A stretch of 64,000 nucleotides of DNA from Shewanella sp. Isolate13 (GCF_022398325.1 NZ_JAKEVD010000002.1:143356-207355), one strand, 5' to 3'; positions 15,920-27,224 are shown, counted from the stretch's first letter. Notes: generated from the sequence alone by a model not told the origin. Numbers and translations: made by a program.

Positions 15920-17206
15920 ATGAATTTTCTCAGATTATCGACAGTCCTGCTTTTGCTTATCTCACCTCTTATCTCAGCTCTGAGCCATGGGCGAGATTTA
16001 ACTGATAGCCATGGGCGAGATTTAAATCGATACGAGTCAAACCTGCTCAATAAAGCGAGCCCACTACTAGAGAAGAGTGATTTTGGTGCGGCGCTAAAGC
16101 TGATGTTGCCACTGCTTGAGCAGGCTGCGCCACACCAAATCGTATTTCAGTATGTGTGTAAAACCCTTAGCGATACAGGCGCGGAAGCTAAGTCGCTAAG
16201 TTGCTGGGAGCGAGGCTATCAGCTTTATCCAAATCAGAGTCAAATAGTCATTAACTTGGGTCAATCACTGCTTCAAGTTGAGCGATATGAGGCTGCTATT
16301 GCGACACTATCAAGGCTGGAGTTGTCGACGCTAGATAAGCCCATCGAGGCGCAGGTGCGCTACATGCAAGGCTACGCCTATTACCAGTTGGCCCAATATC
16401 AAGCGGCGATCGATCTCTTGTTATCCTCAGATGTGAAGCTCCATTGGTGGCCGCTTATTAGTTACAGCCAATTGGCGTTGGAGCAGTGGCAAGAGGCTAA
16501 AAGTAGTTCATTGCAGTGGCTGGCTTTCGCCCCTGGTAACCGCACAGCTTGGCAAGTATTAACTCGCAGTGAACTCGGACTCGGTCATAAGCTTGAGGCG
16601 GCGGTGGCAAGTGATATTGCGGCGCAGTTGATAGGGGCAAATGAAAGCAAGGGCAGACCACTAGATAGCATCGCTCTATTTGGCCAGATTAAAGCCTATA
16701 ATCTCGCGGCGAGCTGTACCTCACTAAGCGATAATGATGCAGCTCACCAAGTCGCAGATAAAAAAGCCTTTGATTCACAAGCTTTAGCCTGCGCCCAATA
16801 TGCCTGGCTGTCGGGACGATATGATAAGGCGTTAGCTTTTTTAGAAGGGGTTAATATCGATAGCGTTAAAGGTAATGGTTTGGTTGATGACTTCTATCTG
16901 CTACAAGGCCAGTTGTTTGCGGCATTAAATCGAGGCGACAATGCCCGTAAAGCTTGGAGTAATGTGGGTCAGCAAGTCTTACCTTTGGGCACCGCGGCTG
17001 AGATTAAGCATGCTCGTCAGCGACGCAACCAGTTGCAGGGGCAGGCGCTGATGTTAATTGGCCAAAGCTACTGGTTAGAGTTGCAGTGGCCAGAAGCGCA
17101 GGCCAGTTATCGAAAGCTGGCACAGACTCCAGGATTTGAAACCCTCGCCGCAGCTTTTGGGCAACGTTTAGAGTCAATCGTGCCGCTAGAAGAGAAACTC
17201 AGGTGA
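15920..17206 (+). CDS. TPR-repeat periplasmic protein closing the TonB2 operon
   Basis: A 428-residue protein with an N-terminal signal (about 1-20) and several tetratricopeptide-like helical pairs (for example about 95-125, 135-165 and 280-300). A TPR protein is the usual last gene of TonB2 clusters in Vibrio, where it is needed for transport with some receptors. It follows tonB by two bases. Just after the signal peptide there is an in-frame 24-bp near-tandem duplication giving SHGRDL twice. No family beyond TPR was recognised. Confidence 0.8.
   Translation: MNFLRLSTVLLLLISPLISALSHGRDLTDSHGRDLNRYESNLLNKASPLLEKSDFGAALKLMLPLLEQAAPHQIVFQYVCKTLSDTGAEAKSLSCWERGYQLYPNQSQIVINLGQSLLQVERYEAAIATLSRLELSTLDKPIEAQVRYMQGYAYYQLAQYQAAIDLLLSSDVKLHWWPLISYSQLALEQWQEAKSSSLQWLAFAPGNRTAWQVLTRSELGLGHKLEAAVASDIAAQLIGANESKGRPLDSIALFGQIKAYNLAASCTSLSDNDAAHQVADKKAFDSQALACAQYAWLSGRYDKALAFLEGVNIDSVKGNGLVDDFYLLQGQLFAALNRGDNARKAWSNVGQQVLPLGTAAEIKHARQRRNQLQGQALMLIGQSYWLELQWPEAQASYRKLAQTPGFETLAAAFGQRLESIVPLEEKLR
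15983..16030 (+). repeat. 24-bp tandem duplication inside the TPR gene
   Basis: The 19-mer beginning AGCCATGGGCG occurs at 15983-16001 and again at 16007-16025, a period of 24 bp (eight codons). It encodes SHGRDL twice immediately after the signal peptide, so the duplication preserves the frame. Confidence 0.85.
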
Positions 17207-17237
17207 TCCAAGGTGATGGCTGTGGTAGCATCAGCGC

Positions 17238-17260
17238 CCAAATCATCCACATTTGGTTTT
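17238..17260 (+). terminator. Weak candidate terminator after the TonB2 operon
   Basis: CCAAAT at 17238-17243 pairs with ATTTGG at 17251-17256 and is followed by TTTT. The stem is only 6 bp, so this may not be functional. Confidence 0.4.
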
Positions 17261-17335
17261 AGTGATCAAACTTAGCTGAAACACAGGCTAAGCTTGAAGC
17301 AGTAAAACACAGCGATATAGGTTCTTGGATCTTTT

Positions 17336-17908
17336 ATGATCTTAATGATCGACAATTACGACTCATTTACTTTTAATCTGGTGCAGTACTTCCAGCAGCT
17401 TGGGCAAGAGATTGTGGTTAAGCGCAACGATGAGGTCACTCTTCAAGATATCGAGTCTCTAGCGCCAAACCACTTGGTGATCTCACCTGGCCCCTGCACG
17501 CCAAATGAGGCTGGGCTGTCGCTGTCGATTATTGAGCACTTCGCTGGCAAGCTGCCGATCCTTGGGGTTTGCCTTGGGCATCAGGCGATAGCGCAGGTAT
17601 TTGGTGCTAATGTGGTTAGAGCCAAGCGAGTCATGCATGGTAAAACCAGTGCTATCAGCCACACTGATAGTGGTTTATTTCGTGGCTTAAATAATCCGCT
17701 GACCGTTACTCGTTATCACTCTTTGCTGGTGGATGCGATTCCTACAGGTTTTGTCATGGATGCTTGGTTTGACGATCCCGTTCATGGCCGAGAGATCATG
17801 GCGATGAGTATGCCTGCCAAGAAAATTTATGGTGTGCAGTTTCACCCTGAATCAATATTGACGGAACAAGGCCACGAGCTGTTGGAAAACTTCATTAAAA
17901 TCAGCTAA
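17336..17908 (+). CDS. pabA: Glutamine amidotransferase of para-aminobenzoate/anthranilate synthase
   Basis: A 190-residue class I glutamine amidotransferase that supplies ammonia to PabB (folate branch) or TrpE. The N-terminus [19 protein letters not shown] is family-typical. The catalytic triad is C79 (GVCLGHQ), H170 and E172 (VQFHPES). The stand-alone location, away from trp genes, favours PabA. No strong ribosome-binding site is visible; the second ATG at 17345 is less likely because the MIL-ID strand is conserved. A degenerate copy of its 3' end lies immediately downstream. Confidence 0.92.
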   Translation: MILMIDNYDSFTFNLVQYFQQLGQEIVVKRNDEVTLQDIESLAPNHLVISPGPCTPNEAGLSLSIIEHFAGKLPILGVCLGHQAIAQVFGANVVRAKRVMHGKTSAISHTDSGLFRGLNNPLTVTRYHSLLVDAIPTGFVMDAWFDDPVHGREIMAMSMPAKKIYGVQFHPESILTEQGHELLENFIKIS

Positions 17909-17910
17909 AT

Positions 17911-18056
17911 AATAGTGAACTGTTACATGCTGAAAAAGAAGATCTGACTATATCAATTAAGCAAACCTATGGCGTGCAGTTTCATACTCAACCCGAGCCC
18001 CTATCCTGATACAACAAGCCGATGAACTGTTAGCAAACATAATAAAAGTCAGCTAA
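17911..18056 (+). pseudogene. Decayed remnant of a second pabA 3' end
   Basis: Starting 3 bases after pabA, one frame reads a short peptide that includes TISIKQTYGVQFHTQPE and then stops. After a frame change it continues LIQQADELLANIIKVS and a stop. This parallels the end of intact PabA ([10 protein letters not shown], then [16 protein letters not shown]). Bases 17968-18056 align with 17828-17908 with about 8 nt net insertion. The catalytic Glu context is altered and the frame is broken, so it is not functional. It is either a leftover of a resident gene or of a tandem duplication. Confidence 0.75.
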
Positions 18057-18158
18057 ATCGCCACCATCTGTTACAAATTTTACCGCTTTTTCAGATAAGT
18101 CCGTTGCCAAAGTGTGGTATAAAAGTCCGCAAAAATACCAATAATAATAGGGATGGAT

Positions 18159-20642
18159 ATGAAAAGCGTCATTCGTCATGTCGGCTTGAGTGCACTTTCA
18201 CTGGCAGTGTTAGCGGGTTGCGGTGCAACCACAGTTTCTCCAGAGCAAACTCAAACAACGAACCAAACAATATCTCAAGTAGACTTATCGGCTCCCCCTC
18301 AAGTCGAGCAAGCGTTAACCCTAAAGCAAGTTATGGCTAATCCAGATTGGATGGGCCTGTTCGCTAAAGGTGCCTATTGGAGTGATGACGGTCAGTCCGT
18401 TTACTTCGCTAGACAAGCCCACGGCGCACCGACCAAAACCTATTACCAACAAGATATCAGGGGGACAGCCGCAAGTGAGTTAGCGTTAAATCAGCTACAT
18501 ACTGCGGATCAGCGCCGTGGTGTATTGAACAATGAAAAGACGCGCAAGGCTTATATCTACCAAGGTAACCTGTTCGTTAAAGATCTTGCTACAGCTAAAG
18601 TGCAGCAGTTAACGCGCCAAAACACAGCAGTCGATGGTGTGCGCTTTCTAAATAATGGTGATATCGCCTACTGGCAAGGCGATAACATTTTTAAAATTCA
18701 CCAAGGCTCAGGTTTAGTCGAAGAGATCGCCAACATCAAGATGGCGGCAGAACCTAAAGGGGTTCAAGAGCCATCGAGTTATATCGCCAAGCAGCAACAT
18801 CGACTTATTCAATATGTGGCTATGCAGCAAGAAAATGCTAAGTCTAAACAAGACTATAAGGCTGAGCTTGCCAAGGCCGATCCGACAATGTCCGCTAAGA
18901 CATGGTATCTAGGCGATAAAGAGGTCGTTACCGACTTAAGCCTGTCTCCCGATGGCCGCTACGTGATCGTTGCGCTTAAGGATAAAGAATATAGCTGGCG
19001 CAGCGATCACGACATCATGCCGAATTACCTTGGTAAAGACGGTTATGTCGATGCGGTGCCAGCTCGCGCTCGCGTTGCAGAAGATAAAAATCCGGGTGAG
19101 CGTTTAGTGCTGCTGGATCTTGAGACTCATAGTAAGAAAGATATCACCATCGAGGGCCTAACAGGTTTTGATGAGGATGTACTCGCTGCAGTTAAGAGTG
19201 AGAACGCTAAAGCTAAAGGCGAGAGCTACAAGAGTGAAAAGGCACCGCGTAACTTGCAGTTAATGCAAGACTGGGGTTGGTCACAGAGTGCGGTTCAGTG
19301 GACAGACTCAGGCGATAAGGTCGCTGTCATGCTAGAGGCCGTGGATAACAAAGATCGTTGGATAGCCACAGTTAACTTAGATAAAGGCAGTTTAACCACT
19401 CAGCACCGCTTACATGATGATGCTTGGGTGAACTATAACTTTAACCAGTATGGTTGGTTGCCAAATAGCGACAGCCTATATTACCTATCGGAAGAGACGG
19501 GTTTTTCACATATTTACCTGAAACAGCAAGGCGAGAAAGCTAAGGCACTAACTAAGGGGAATTACGTGGTTAGCGATATTACCTTAGGCCCTAAAGCACA
19601 GTTTATTTACTACAAGGCTAACAAGACGCACCCTGGTATCGATAACGTCTACCGCGTTGAGATAGCAACCGGTAAAGATGAGCAGCTCACTCAGTGGCAA
19701 GGCCAGCTTGACTATACCTTAAGTCCTGATGGCACTGCGCTGCTGCTAGATGCATCGACGCGTATTCAGCCTGCAGAGCTGTTTGTGCAGCCAATTGGCG
19801 GCGAGCTTAAGCAGCTGACTAATTACACCAGCGACGCCTTTAAGGACTACCCATGGCAGGCTCCAGAGGTTGTGGCTGTGCCATCGACCCACGGTGCGGG
19901 TGAGGTTTACGCCCGAGTGTACCTGCCGCAAGGCTATGACAAAAACAGTGCGGACAAGTATCCAGCAGTGATCTTTAACCATGGTGCGGGCTACCTGCAG
20001 AATGCCCATTACGGATTCTCGGGTTACTTCAGAGAATTTATGTTCCATAACTTACTGGCCCAACAAGGCTATGTGGTGATGGATATGGATTACCGTGGTT
20101 CTAAAGGCTACGGCCGTGACTGGCGCACCGCTGTGTACCGTCAAATGGGCACGCCTGAAGTAGAAGATCTCAAGGATGGCGTAAACTGGATGGCGACTAA
20201 CGTCAATGTTGATGCCGGTAAGGTGGGGACCTACGGTGGCTCTTACGGTGGCTTCCTAACCTTTATGGCATTGTTTAACGAACCTGAGCTGTTCCAAGCT
20301 GGCGCGGCATTGCGCCCAGTAACGGATTGGGCTCACTATAATGCGCCATACACCTCTAATATCTTGAATACGCCAGATATCGACCCAATCGCTTATGAGC
20401 GTAGCTCGCCCATTGAGCATGCTCAAGGCCTGCAAAAGCCGCTGCTTATCATGAGTGGTGTGCTTGACGATAACGTGTTCTTCCAAGATAGCGTGCGCTT
20501 AGTGCAACGCTTGATAGAACTTGAAAAGCCGATGTTTGAAACGGCTATTTATCCGGTAGAGCCCCATGGCTTCCGTCAGCCATCGAGCTGGTTAGATGAA
20601 TACCGCCGCATTCATAAGTTATTTGAGCAAGAGCTTAAATAG
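18159..20642 (+). CDS. S9-family prolyl oligopeptidase-like lipoprotein peptidase
   Basis: An 827-residue serine peptidase. The N-terminus is a lipoprotein signal with lipobox LAGC (Cys at about residue 21), so the enzyme is probably tethered in the periplasm. A beta-propeller-type region spans about 60-560 and an alpha/beta-hydrolase domain about 590-827. The triad is Ser695 (GGSYGG), Asp770 (LDDNV) and His803 (EPHGF). It resembles the DPP IV/acylaminoacyl-peptidase branch and would release dipeptides or process oligopeptides. AGGGA at 18149-18153 fits the ATG at 18159 rather than the ATG at 18153. It is transcribed alone, with a strong terminator after it. Confidence 0.88.
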   Translation: MKSVIRHVGLSALSLAVLAGCGATTVSPEQTQTTNQTISQVDLSAPPQVEQALTLKQVMANPDWMGLFAKGAYWSDDGQSVYFARQAHGAPTKTYYQQDIRGTAASELALNQLHTADQRRGVLNNEKTRKAYIYQGNLFVKDLATAKVQQLTRQNTAVDGVRFLNNGDIAYWQGDNIFKIHQGSGLVEEIANIKMAAEPKGVQEPSSYIAKQQHRLIQYVAMQQENAKSKQDYKAELAKADPTMSAKTWYLGDKEVVTDLSLSPDGRYVIVALKDKEYSWRSDHDIMPNYLGKDGYVDAVPARARVAEDKNPGERLVLLDLETHSKKDITIEGLTGFDEDVLAAVKSENAKAKGESYKSEKAPRNLQLMQDWGWSQSAVQWTDSGDKVAVMLEAVDNKDRWIATVNLDKGSLTTQHRLHDDAWVNYNFNQYGWLPNSDSLYYLSEETGFSHIYLKQQGEKAKALTKGNYVVSDITLGPKAQFIYYKANKTHPGIDNVYRVEIATGKDEQLTQWQGQLDYTLSPDGTALLLDASTRIQPAELFVQPIGGELKQLTNYTSDAFKDYPWQAPEVVAVPSTHGAGEVYARVYLPQGYDKNSADKYPAVIFNHGAGYLQNAHYGFSGYFREFMFHNLLAQQGYVVMDMDYRGSKGYGRDWRTAVYRQMGTPEVEDLKDGVNWMATNVNVDAGKVGTYGGSYGGFLTFMALFNEPELFQAGAALRPVTDWAHYNAPYTSNILNTPDIDPIAYERSSPIEHAQGLQKPLLIMSGVLDDNVFFQDSVRLVQRLIELEKPMFETAIYPVEPHGFRQPSSWLDEYRRIHKLFEQELK

Positions 20643-20669
20643 TTAGTCTCTTATTGATTATGGCATTTA

Positions 20670-20697
20670 AAAAGGACTCCTCTGTGGAGTCCTTTTT
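20670..20697 (+). terminator. Rho-independent terminator after the S9 peptidase
   Basis: AAAGGACTCC at 20671-20680 pairs with GGAGTCCTTT at 20686-20695 around a 5-nt loop, with T residues following. Confidence 0.92.
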
Positions 20698-20779
20698 GTT
20701 AGTTTTAAGATCAGTTTTAGCATAATTATAGATAAGTGGTTAAACTGGTTGCGTATTAATAGATGGAGATAGTGGCTAA

Positions 20780-21922
20780 GTGGCAATTTCGGTCGCAGGA
20801 GGCGTTAAGCCAGCACAAGTAACAGAGATAGAGCATCGACTGCAAAAACAGCTGATCGTTGGTAAGGGTAAGTCAATTGCCATGGCCGATGAGTTTGATG
20901 CTGAAATGGAAGATGATGCCAATAAGCTCGAAATTGAACGTGAGGCGATTCGTGCTCGTTTAGCGAAGCAAAATCAAGCCAAATTAGTATTTGATGCCGT
21001 GTCGAAGCAACTGCTCACCAGTGTTAACTCCAGTATTGAACAGCAACTCTCATCGCCGGAGCAGGTGTTGGCTAAGTCTCGGCTCGATGAGAAACAGATT
21101 CTACTGCTGGAGCTTCTCTATTCTAAACATGTCGACTTAGCGCGAGTCAGACCCTTGGTCGCCGCCTTACCTTGGCTCGAGCGCGATCTAGCTAATATCG
21201 TCAATGGCTCGAGTTTTAGGCACCGTAGGCCAAAATCTTCTGATGTTCAGGTTACCGATATTAAGCTGGTGCTCAACTATATTGGCATCGAAAACTTACA
21301 GATGTTAATCCCCTATTTTTGTCTTCGCCGCATGATGCCAAGCGGTCAGCCACAAATGTTGTGGTTAACCAGAAAGCTGTGGCGTTACAGTGTCGTCTCC
21401 TCGATAGCGGCCTTAGCCTTAGCCGAACTTCACGAAAAAGATAAAGCCTTTATTTATAGCTGCAGTCTGATGAGTCAATTAGGCGCTACCTGTGTCATCA
21501 ATCAGTGTGCGAATACCTTCGATGATATTTGGGGAGAATGGCTCAGAGAGGCGAGTGCGAGTCGCGATAAAGAGCTATATGACGCAGTGATGGCAACGGA
21601 GTTTCCTGCAAATGATGTCTATCAGCAGGTGTTGAGCCATAGTCGTTCGCTCAACTGGCAGCTTCTTAGGTTACTTAATTTCGACAACAGCCGTTTGACA
21701 CAAACCTATAAGGCTATCGATACAAGCATGAAGTATGCGGAGTTGGATCAAGACTCAGCCTTAATCGAGCGAGCCAGTTGTTTCGCTAAAGTTTACCTTC
21801 TACACGAGGCTGGCAATATCTCGGCTGCTGAACGCAGACTAATGTTCGACTATTATCGAGTTACCGAGCAAGAGCAGGTGAGGCTAAATGCACAAAACTT
21901 TCGCAAATTGGTACTGTTCTAA
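20780..21922 (+). CDS. HDOD-domain protein
   Basis: A 380-residue protein. An N-terminal charged, helical part spans about 1-85 and an HDOD-like domain about 95-300 (ILLLELLYSKHVDLARVRPLVAAL, then VLNYIGIENLQMLIPYFCLRRMM). HDOD proteins lack the HD phosphohydrolase ligands and usually act in signalling together with cyclic-di-GMP or chemotaxis proteins; the precise role here is unknown. The GTG at 20780 is the likely start, with GGAG 11 bases upstream, somewhat far. It has its own downstream hairpin, so it is probably monocistronic. Confidence 0.75.
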   Translation: MAISVAGGVKPAQVTEIEHRLQKQLIVGKGKSIAMADEFDAEMEDDANKLEIEREAIRARLAKQNQAKLVFDAVSKQLLTSVNSSIEQQLSSPEQVLAKSRLDEKQILLLELLYSKHVDLARVRPLVAALPWLERDLANIVNGSSFRHRRPKSSDVQVTDIKLVLNYIGIENLQMLIPYFCLRRMMPSGQPQMLWLTRKLWRYSVVSSIAALALAELHEKDKAFIYSCSLMSQLGATCVINQCANTFDDIWGEWLREASASRDKELYDAVMATEFPANDVYQQVLSHSRSLNWQLLRLLNFDNSRLTQTYKAIDTSMKYAELDQDSALIERASCFAKVYLLHEAGNISAAERRLMFDYYRVTEQEQVRLNAQNFRKLVLF

Positions 21923-21956
21923 CCTGTAAAGTATTGCTATCTGATATTTTTATGTT

Positions 21957-21987
21957 AATAACCAACCATTAAGCTTGGTTATTTTTA
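21957..21987 (+). terminator. Terminator after the HDOD gene
   Basis: AATAACCAA at 21957-21965 pairs with TTGGTTATT at 21975-21983 around a 9-nt loop, followed by TTT. Confidence 0.65.
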
Positions 21988-22097
21988 TACGGTTTTAAGC
22001 CGAGTTATGCAGTAATTATGCTCAGCTTTTGCTTCATTTAGCGCTTTAATCTAGCCATGATAATTCGCAGGAAAGGTCACTAAATTGGCAGTAAAAT

Positions 22098-22136
22098 ACA
22101 TATTAGTTATTCACTATCTATGAATAACTAGCGTTA
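22098..22136 (+). promoter_or_regulatory. Double ARG box (ArgR operator) upstream of astC
   Basis: Two 18-bp ARG-box-like sequences (22098-22115 and 22119-22136) are separated by 3 bp, the spacing used by hexameric ArgR. The two inner half-sites are strong, ATTCA at 22109-22113 and TGAAT at 22121-22125. Together they form a perfect 10-bp inverted repeat, TAGTTATTCA with TGAATAACTA, around a 7-bp centre. The outer half-sites are weak. Control of arginine catabolism by ArgR is known in enterics. Confidence 0.65.
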
Positions 22137-22393
22137 TTGCGGTCTAGGTAACTTTTTTATGACTATTTATGCTTAAAGCCCCGCTATATCTGCTTTGTTA
22201 ATTCTAAAACTCAAATCTTTATGCAGTGTTTACCCATGTTGCTCACATGAACCTTGTTAAAAACTGGTATTTTGATCACATTTTAGCTAATAATGTCCTC
22301 CTAGTTATACAAACAATCGCCGTGTCACCTACACAAGATAAAGACACAGGGCGGAATACGGCCAGTTAAAAGGTCGATAATTATGAAGGATGA

Positions 22394-23617
<1,224 letters not shown>

Positions 23618-23626
23618 AGGGCAAAC

Positions 23627-23658
23627 GGGGCGCTATTGCTAATAGCGCTCCTTTTTTT
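23627..23658 (+). terminator. Terminator between astC and astA
   Basis: GGGGCGCTATT at 23627-23637 pairs with AATAGCGCTCC at 23641-23651 around a 3-nt loop (one G-U pair), followed by seven T. It implies that astC is at least partly transcribed separately from astA-astD. Confidence 0.88.
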
Positions 23659-23752
23659 GTCTGTAGGATAGCTTGAACGTTTATTGAGCAGGGCTTGTCA
23701 TATAGTGATAAGGCAGGCAATTAACGGCGAGCGACAGCGAGGAGACTCCTAG

Positions 23753-24772
23753 ATGTTAGTTATACGTCCAATTCGATCGACTGACTTCGATGCTCTGTAT
23801 CAAATTGCAGAGGAGTCGGGACACGGATTCACATCTCTACCCGTGAATGCCGATCTGCTAAGGAGCAAGATTGCTCGAGTAGAAGCGTCATTTACTAAGC
23901 AGATCGATAAGCCTTTCGATGAAGGTTATCTGATGGTGCTTGAAGACACCGAGACTGGCGAAGTCGTTGGCACTTGTGGACTCGAAGCCGCAGTGGGGAT
24001 GGAAGATGCTTTTTACCACTATCGACTGGGTACAGAGGTGTATTACTCTGAGCAGATTGGTGTGCGTAATGAGGTAGAAACCTTAACCCTTTGCCACGAT
24101 TACACCGGTGCAGCTGAGCTTTGTACCCTATTTTTGCGCAGTAGTTATCGTAAAAACAATAACGGTCGCATGCTTTCAAGAAGCCGATTCCTATTTCTAG
24201 CGCAACACGCAGAACGCTTCGGCGAGACCGTGATTGCCGAGATGCGTGGTGAAAGCGATGCCGAGGGTAACTCTCCCTTCTATGGCTGGCTACAAGAGCA
24301 TTTCATCGGTATCGATTTTGTACAGGCCGATTACCTTTCAGGCTTGAGCCAAAAAGCATTTATGGCGGAAATGATGCCAAAGAATGCCGTCTATGTGTGC
24401 CTCCTGCCTAAAGAGGCGCAAAAAGTGATTGGTGAGGTTCATACCAATACCCGTCCAGCCCTAAACCTCTTACAAGCGGAGGGCTTTAGATGCCGTGGTT
24501 ATGTCGATATTTTCGATGCCGGCCCTACGGTTGAGTGTCAGTTGCATGATATTCGCTCCGTAAGAGAGAGTCGCTTGCTGACTGTCAGCATAGGTGAGAC
24601 CCCCAGCGATGCTACAAGCTATATCGCGTCAAATACTCAATTAGCCAATTACCGCGCTGCAGCAGCTAATCTCGCTGTAGCCGAAGACAGTGATAACGTG
24701 ATCTTAGATGCCGAAACGGCTGCAGGCCTACTGGTCTCAGAGGGTGAGCAGATCCGCGTATTGCCAATGTAG
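23753..24772 (+). CDS. astA: Arginine N-succinyltransferase
   Basis: A 339-residue AstA. It transfers succinyl from succinyl-CoA to the alpha-amino group of arginine, the first step of the AST pathway. The N-terminus MLVIRPIRSTDFDALYQIA is typical of this GNAT-like family, as is the later SPFYGWLQEHFIGIDFVQADYL split around residues 175-200. GGAG at 23741-23744 sits 8 bases ahead of the ATG. astD follows after 9 bases, so the two are cotranscribed. A single subunit gene is present, not the aruF/aruG pair of Pseudomonas. Confidence 0.94.
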   Translation: MLVIRPIRSTDFDALYQIAEESGHGFTSLPVNADLLRSKIARVEASFTKQIDKPFDEGYLMVLEDTETGEVVGTCGLEAAVGMEDAFYHYRLGTEVYYSEQIGVRNEVETLTLCHDYTGAAELCTLFLRSSYRKNNNGRMLSRSRFLFLAQHAERFGETVIAEMRGESDAEGNSPFYGWLQEHFIGIDFVQADYLSGLSQKAFMAEMMPKNAVYVCLLPKEAQKVIGEVHTNTRPALNLLQAEGFRCRGYVDIFDAGPTVECQLHDIRSVRESRLLTVSIGETPSDATSYIASNTQLANYRAAAANLAVAEDSDNVILDAETAAGLLVSEGEQIRVLPM

Positions 24773-26242
<1,470 letters not shown>

Positions 26243-26259
26243 TCTCAAGCACAAAAATT

Positions 26260-26291
26260 AAAGGGAAGCGCTCGGGGCGCTTCCCTTTTGT
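26260..26291 (+). terminator. Terminator after astAD
   Basis: AAGGGAAGCGC at 26261-26271 pairs with GCGCTTCCCTT at 26277-26287, followed by TTTG. Confidence 0.9.
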
Positions 26292-26375
26292 TTATAAGTA
26301 AATCGTATCCCTAAAACGTGTACAGCCGCGTGACTTTAATAAAATAATAAACACGCTGGCCTAAAGGAGTTAACA

Positions 26376-27176
26376 ATGCACACGAATGTAAATGCGCTGT
26401 TTGAAGCGCTTTGGCAAGATTATATCGAGATGACACCTTCGGCAGCTAAAGTTCATCAATTGCTGTCTAAAGGTGAGCCTATCATTAACGATCACATTGC
26501 GCTGCGTACCTTTAATATTGCTAAAGTTAATCTTGAAGTATTGGCTGCGCACTTTGAATCTATCGGTTATGTTGCCTGCGGTGATTACAAATTTGAGGCT
26601 AAGAAGCTTAACGCTAAGCATTTTGAACACCCTGATACGACTCAACCAAAGGTGTTTATCTCTGAATTGTTAGTGGAAGAGTTCAGTGAAGAGCTGCAAT
26701 CTACCGTTAATGGCTTAATTGAGCAGATGGATGTGGCAGCGACCACGGCCGACAATTTTTTGTACTCAGGTCGCCATTGGGAGCTAGACACTAAGACTTA
26801 TGAGGCACTATTGGCTGAGAGTGAGTACGCTGCTTGGGTGGCGGCTTTTGGTTATCGAGCGAATCACTTCACGGTATCGATTAATCATCTACCGGGTTAC
26901 GACACCATCTTTGAGGTGAACGATGCCTTAAAGGCTGCAGGTTTTGTATTGAATGCTTCGGGTGGGGAAGTGAAGGGAACTCCAGAGGTATTACTCGAGC
27001 AATCATCGACGATGGCAGATAAGGTCCCTGTTAGCTTCTCAGACGCCGTGATTAGCATTCCTAGCTGTTTTTATGAATTCGCCTTGCGCTATCCCCAAGC
27101 GGACGGAAAACTTTATACAGGCTTTGTGGCAGCTTCTGCGGACAAAATTTTCGAAAGCACTAATGTTAAGGGCTAA
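26376..27176 (+). CDS. DUF1338 protein, 2-oxoadipate dioxygenase/decarboxylase-like
   Basis: A 266-residue DUF1338 protein. The family includes HglS/YdcJ, a non-heme Fe(II) enzyme converting 2-oxoadipate to 2-hydroxyglutarate in lysine catabolism. Candidate metal ligands are H40 (INDHIALRTF, with substrate-binding R44), H164 (ANHFTVSINH) and E234 (CFYEFALRYP). It is much shorter than HglS (about 450 residues), so the substrate may differ. AAGGAG at 26363-26368 fixes the ATG. It sits between the ast genes and a two-component system, with terminators on both sides, so it is its own unit. Confidence 0.82.
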   Translation: MHTNVNALFEALWQDYIEMTPSAAKVHQLLSKGEPIINDHIALRTFNIAKVNLEVLAAHFESIGYVACGDYKFEAKKLNAKHFEHPDTTQPKVFISELLVEEFSEELQSTVNGLIEQMDVAATTADNFLYSGRHWELDTKTYEALLAESEYAAWVAAFGYRANHFTVSINHLPGYDTIFEVNDALKAAGFVLNASGGEVKGTPEVLLEQSSTMADKVPVSFSDAVISIPSCFYEFALRYPQADGKLYTGFVAASADKIFESTNVKG

Positions 27177-27192
27177 CTTTTACACTTAGATG

Positions 27193-27224
27193 CAAAAAAG
27201 CCGGACTCGAGTCCGGCTTTTTAT
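27193..27224. terminator. Bidirectional terminator between convergent genes
   Basis: AAAAAGCCGGACT and AGTCCGGCTTTTT form a perfect palindromic stem around CG at 27194-27222. T runs lie downstream on both strands, serving the DUF1338 gene (+) and the histidine kinase gene (-). Confidence 0.93.
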
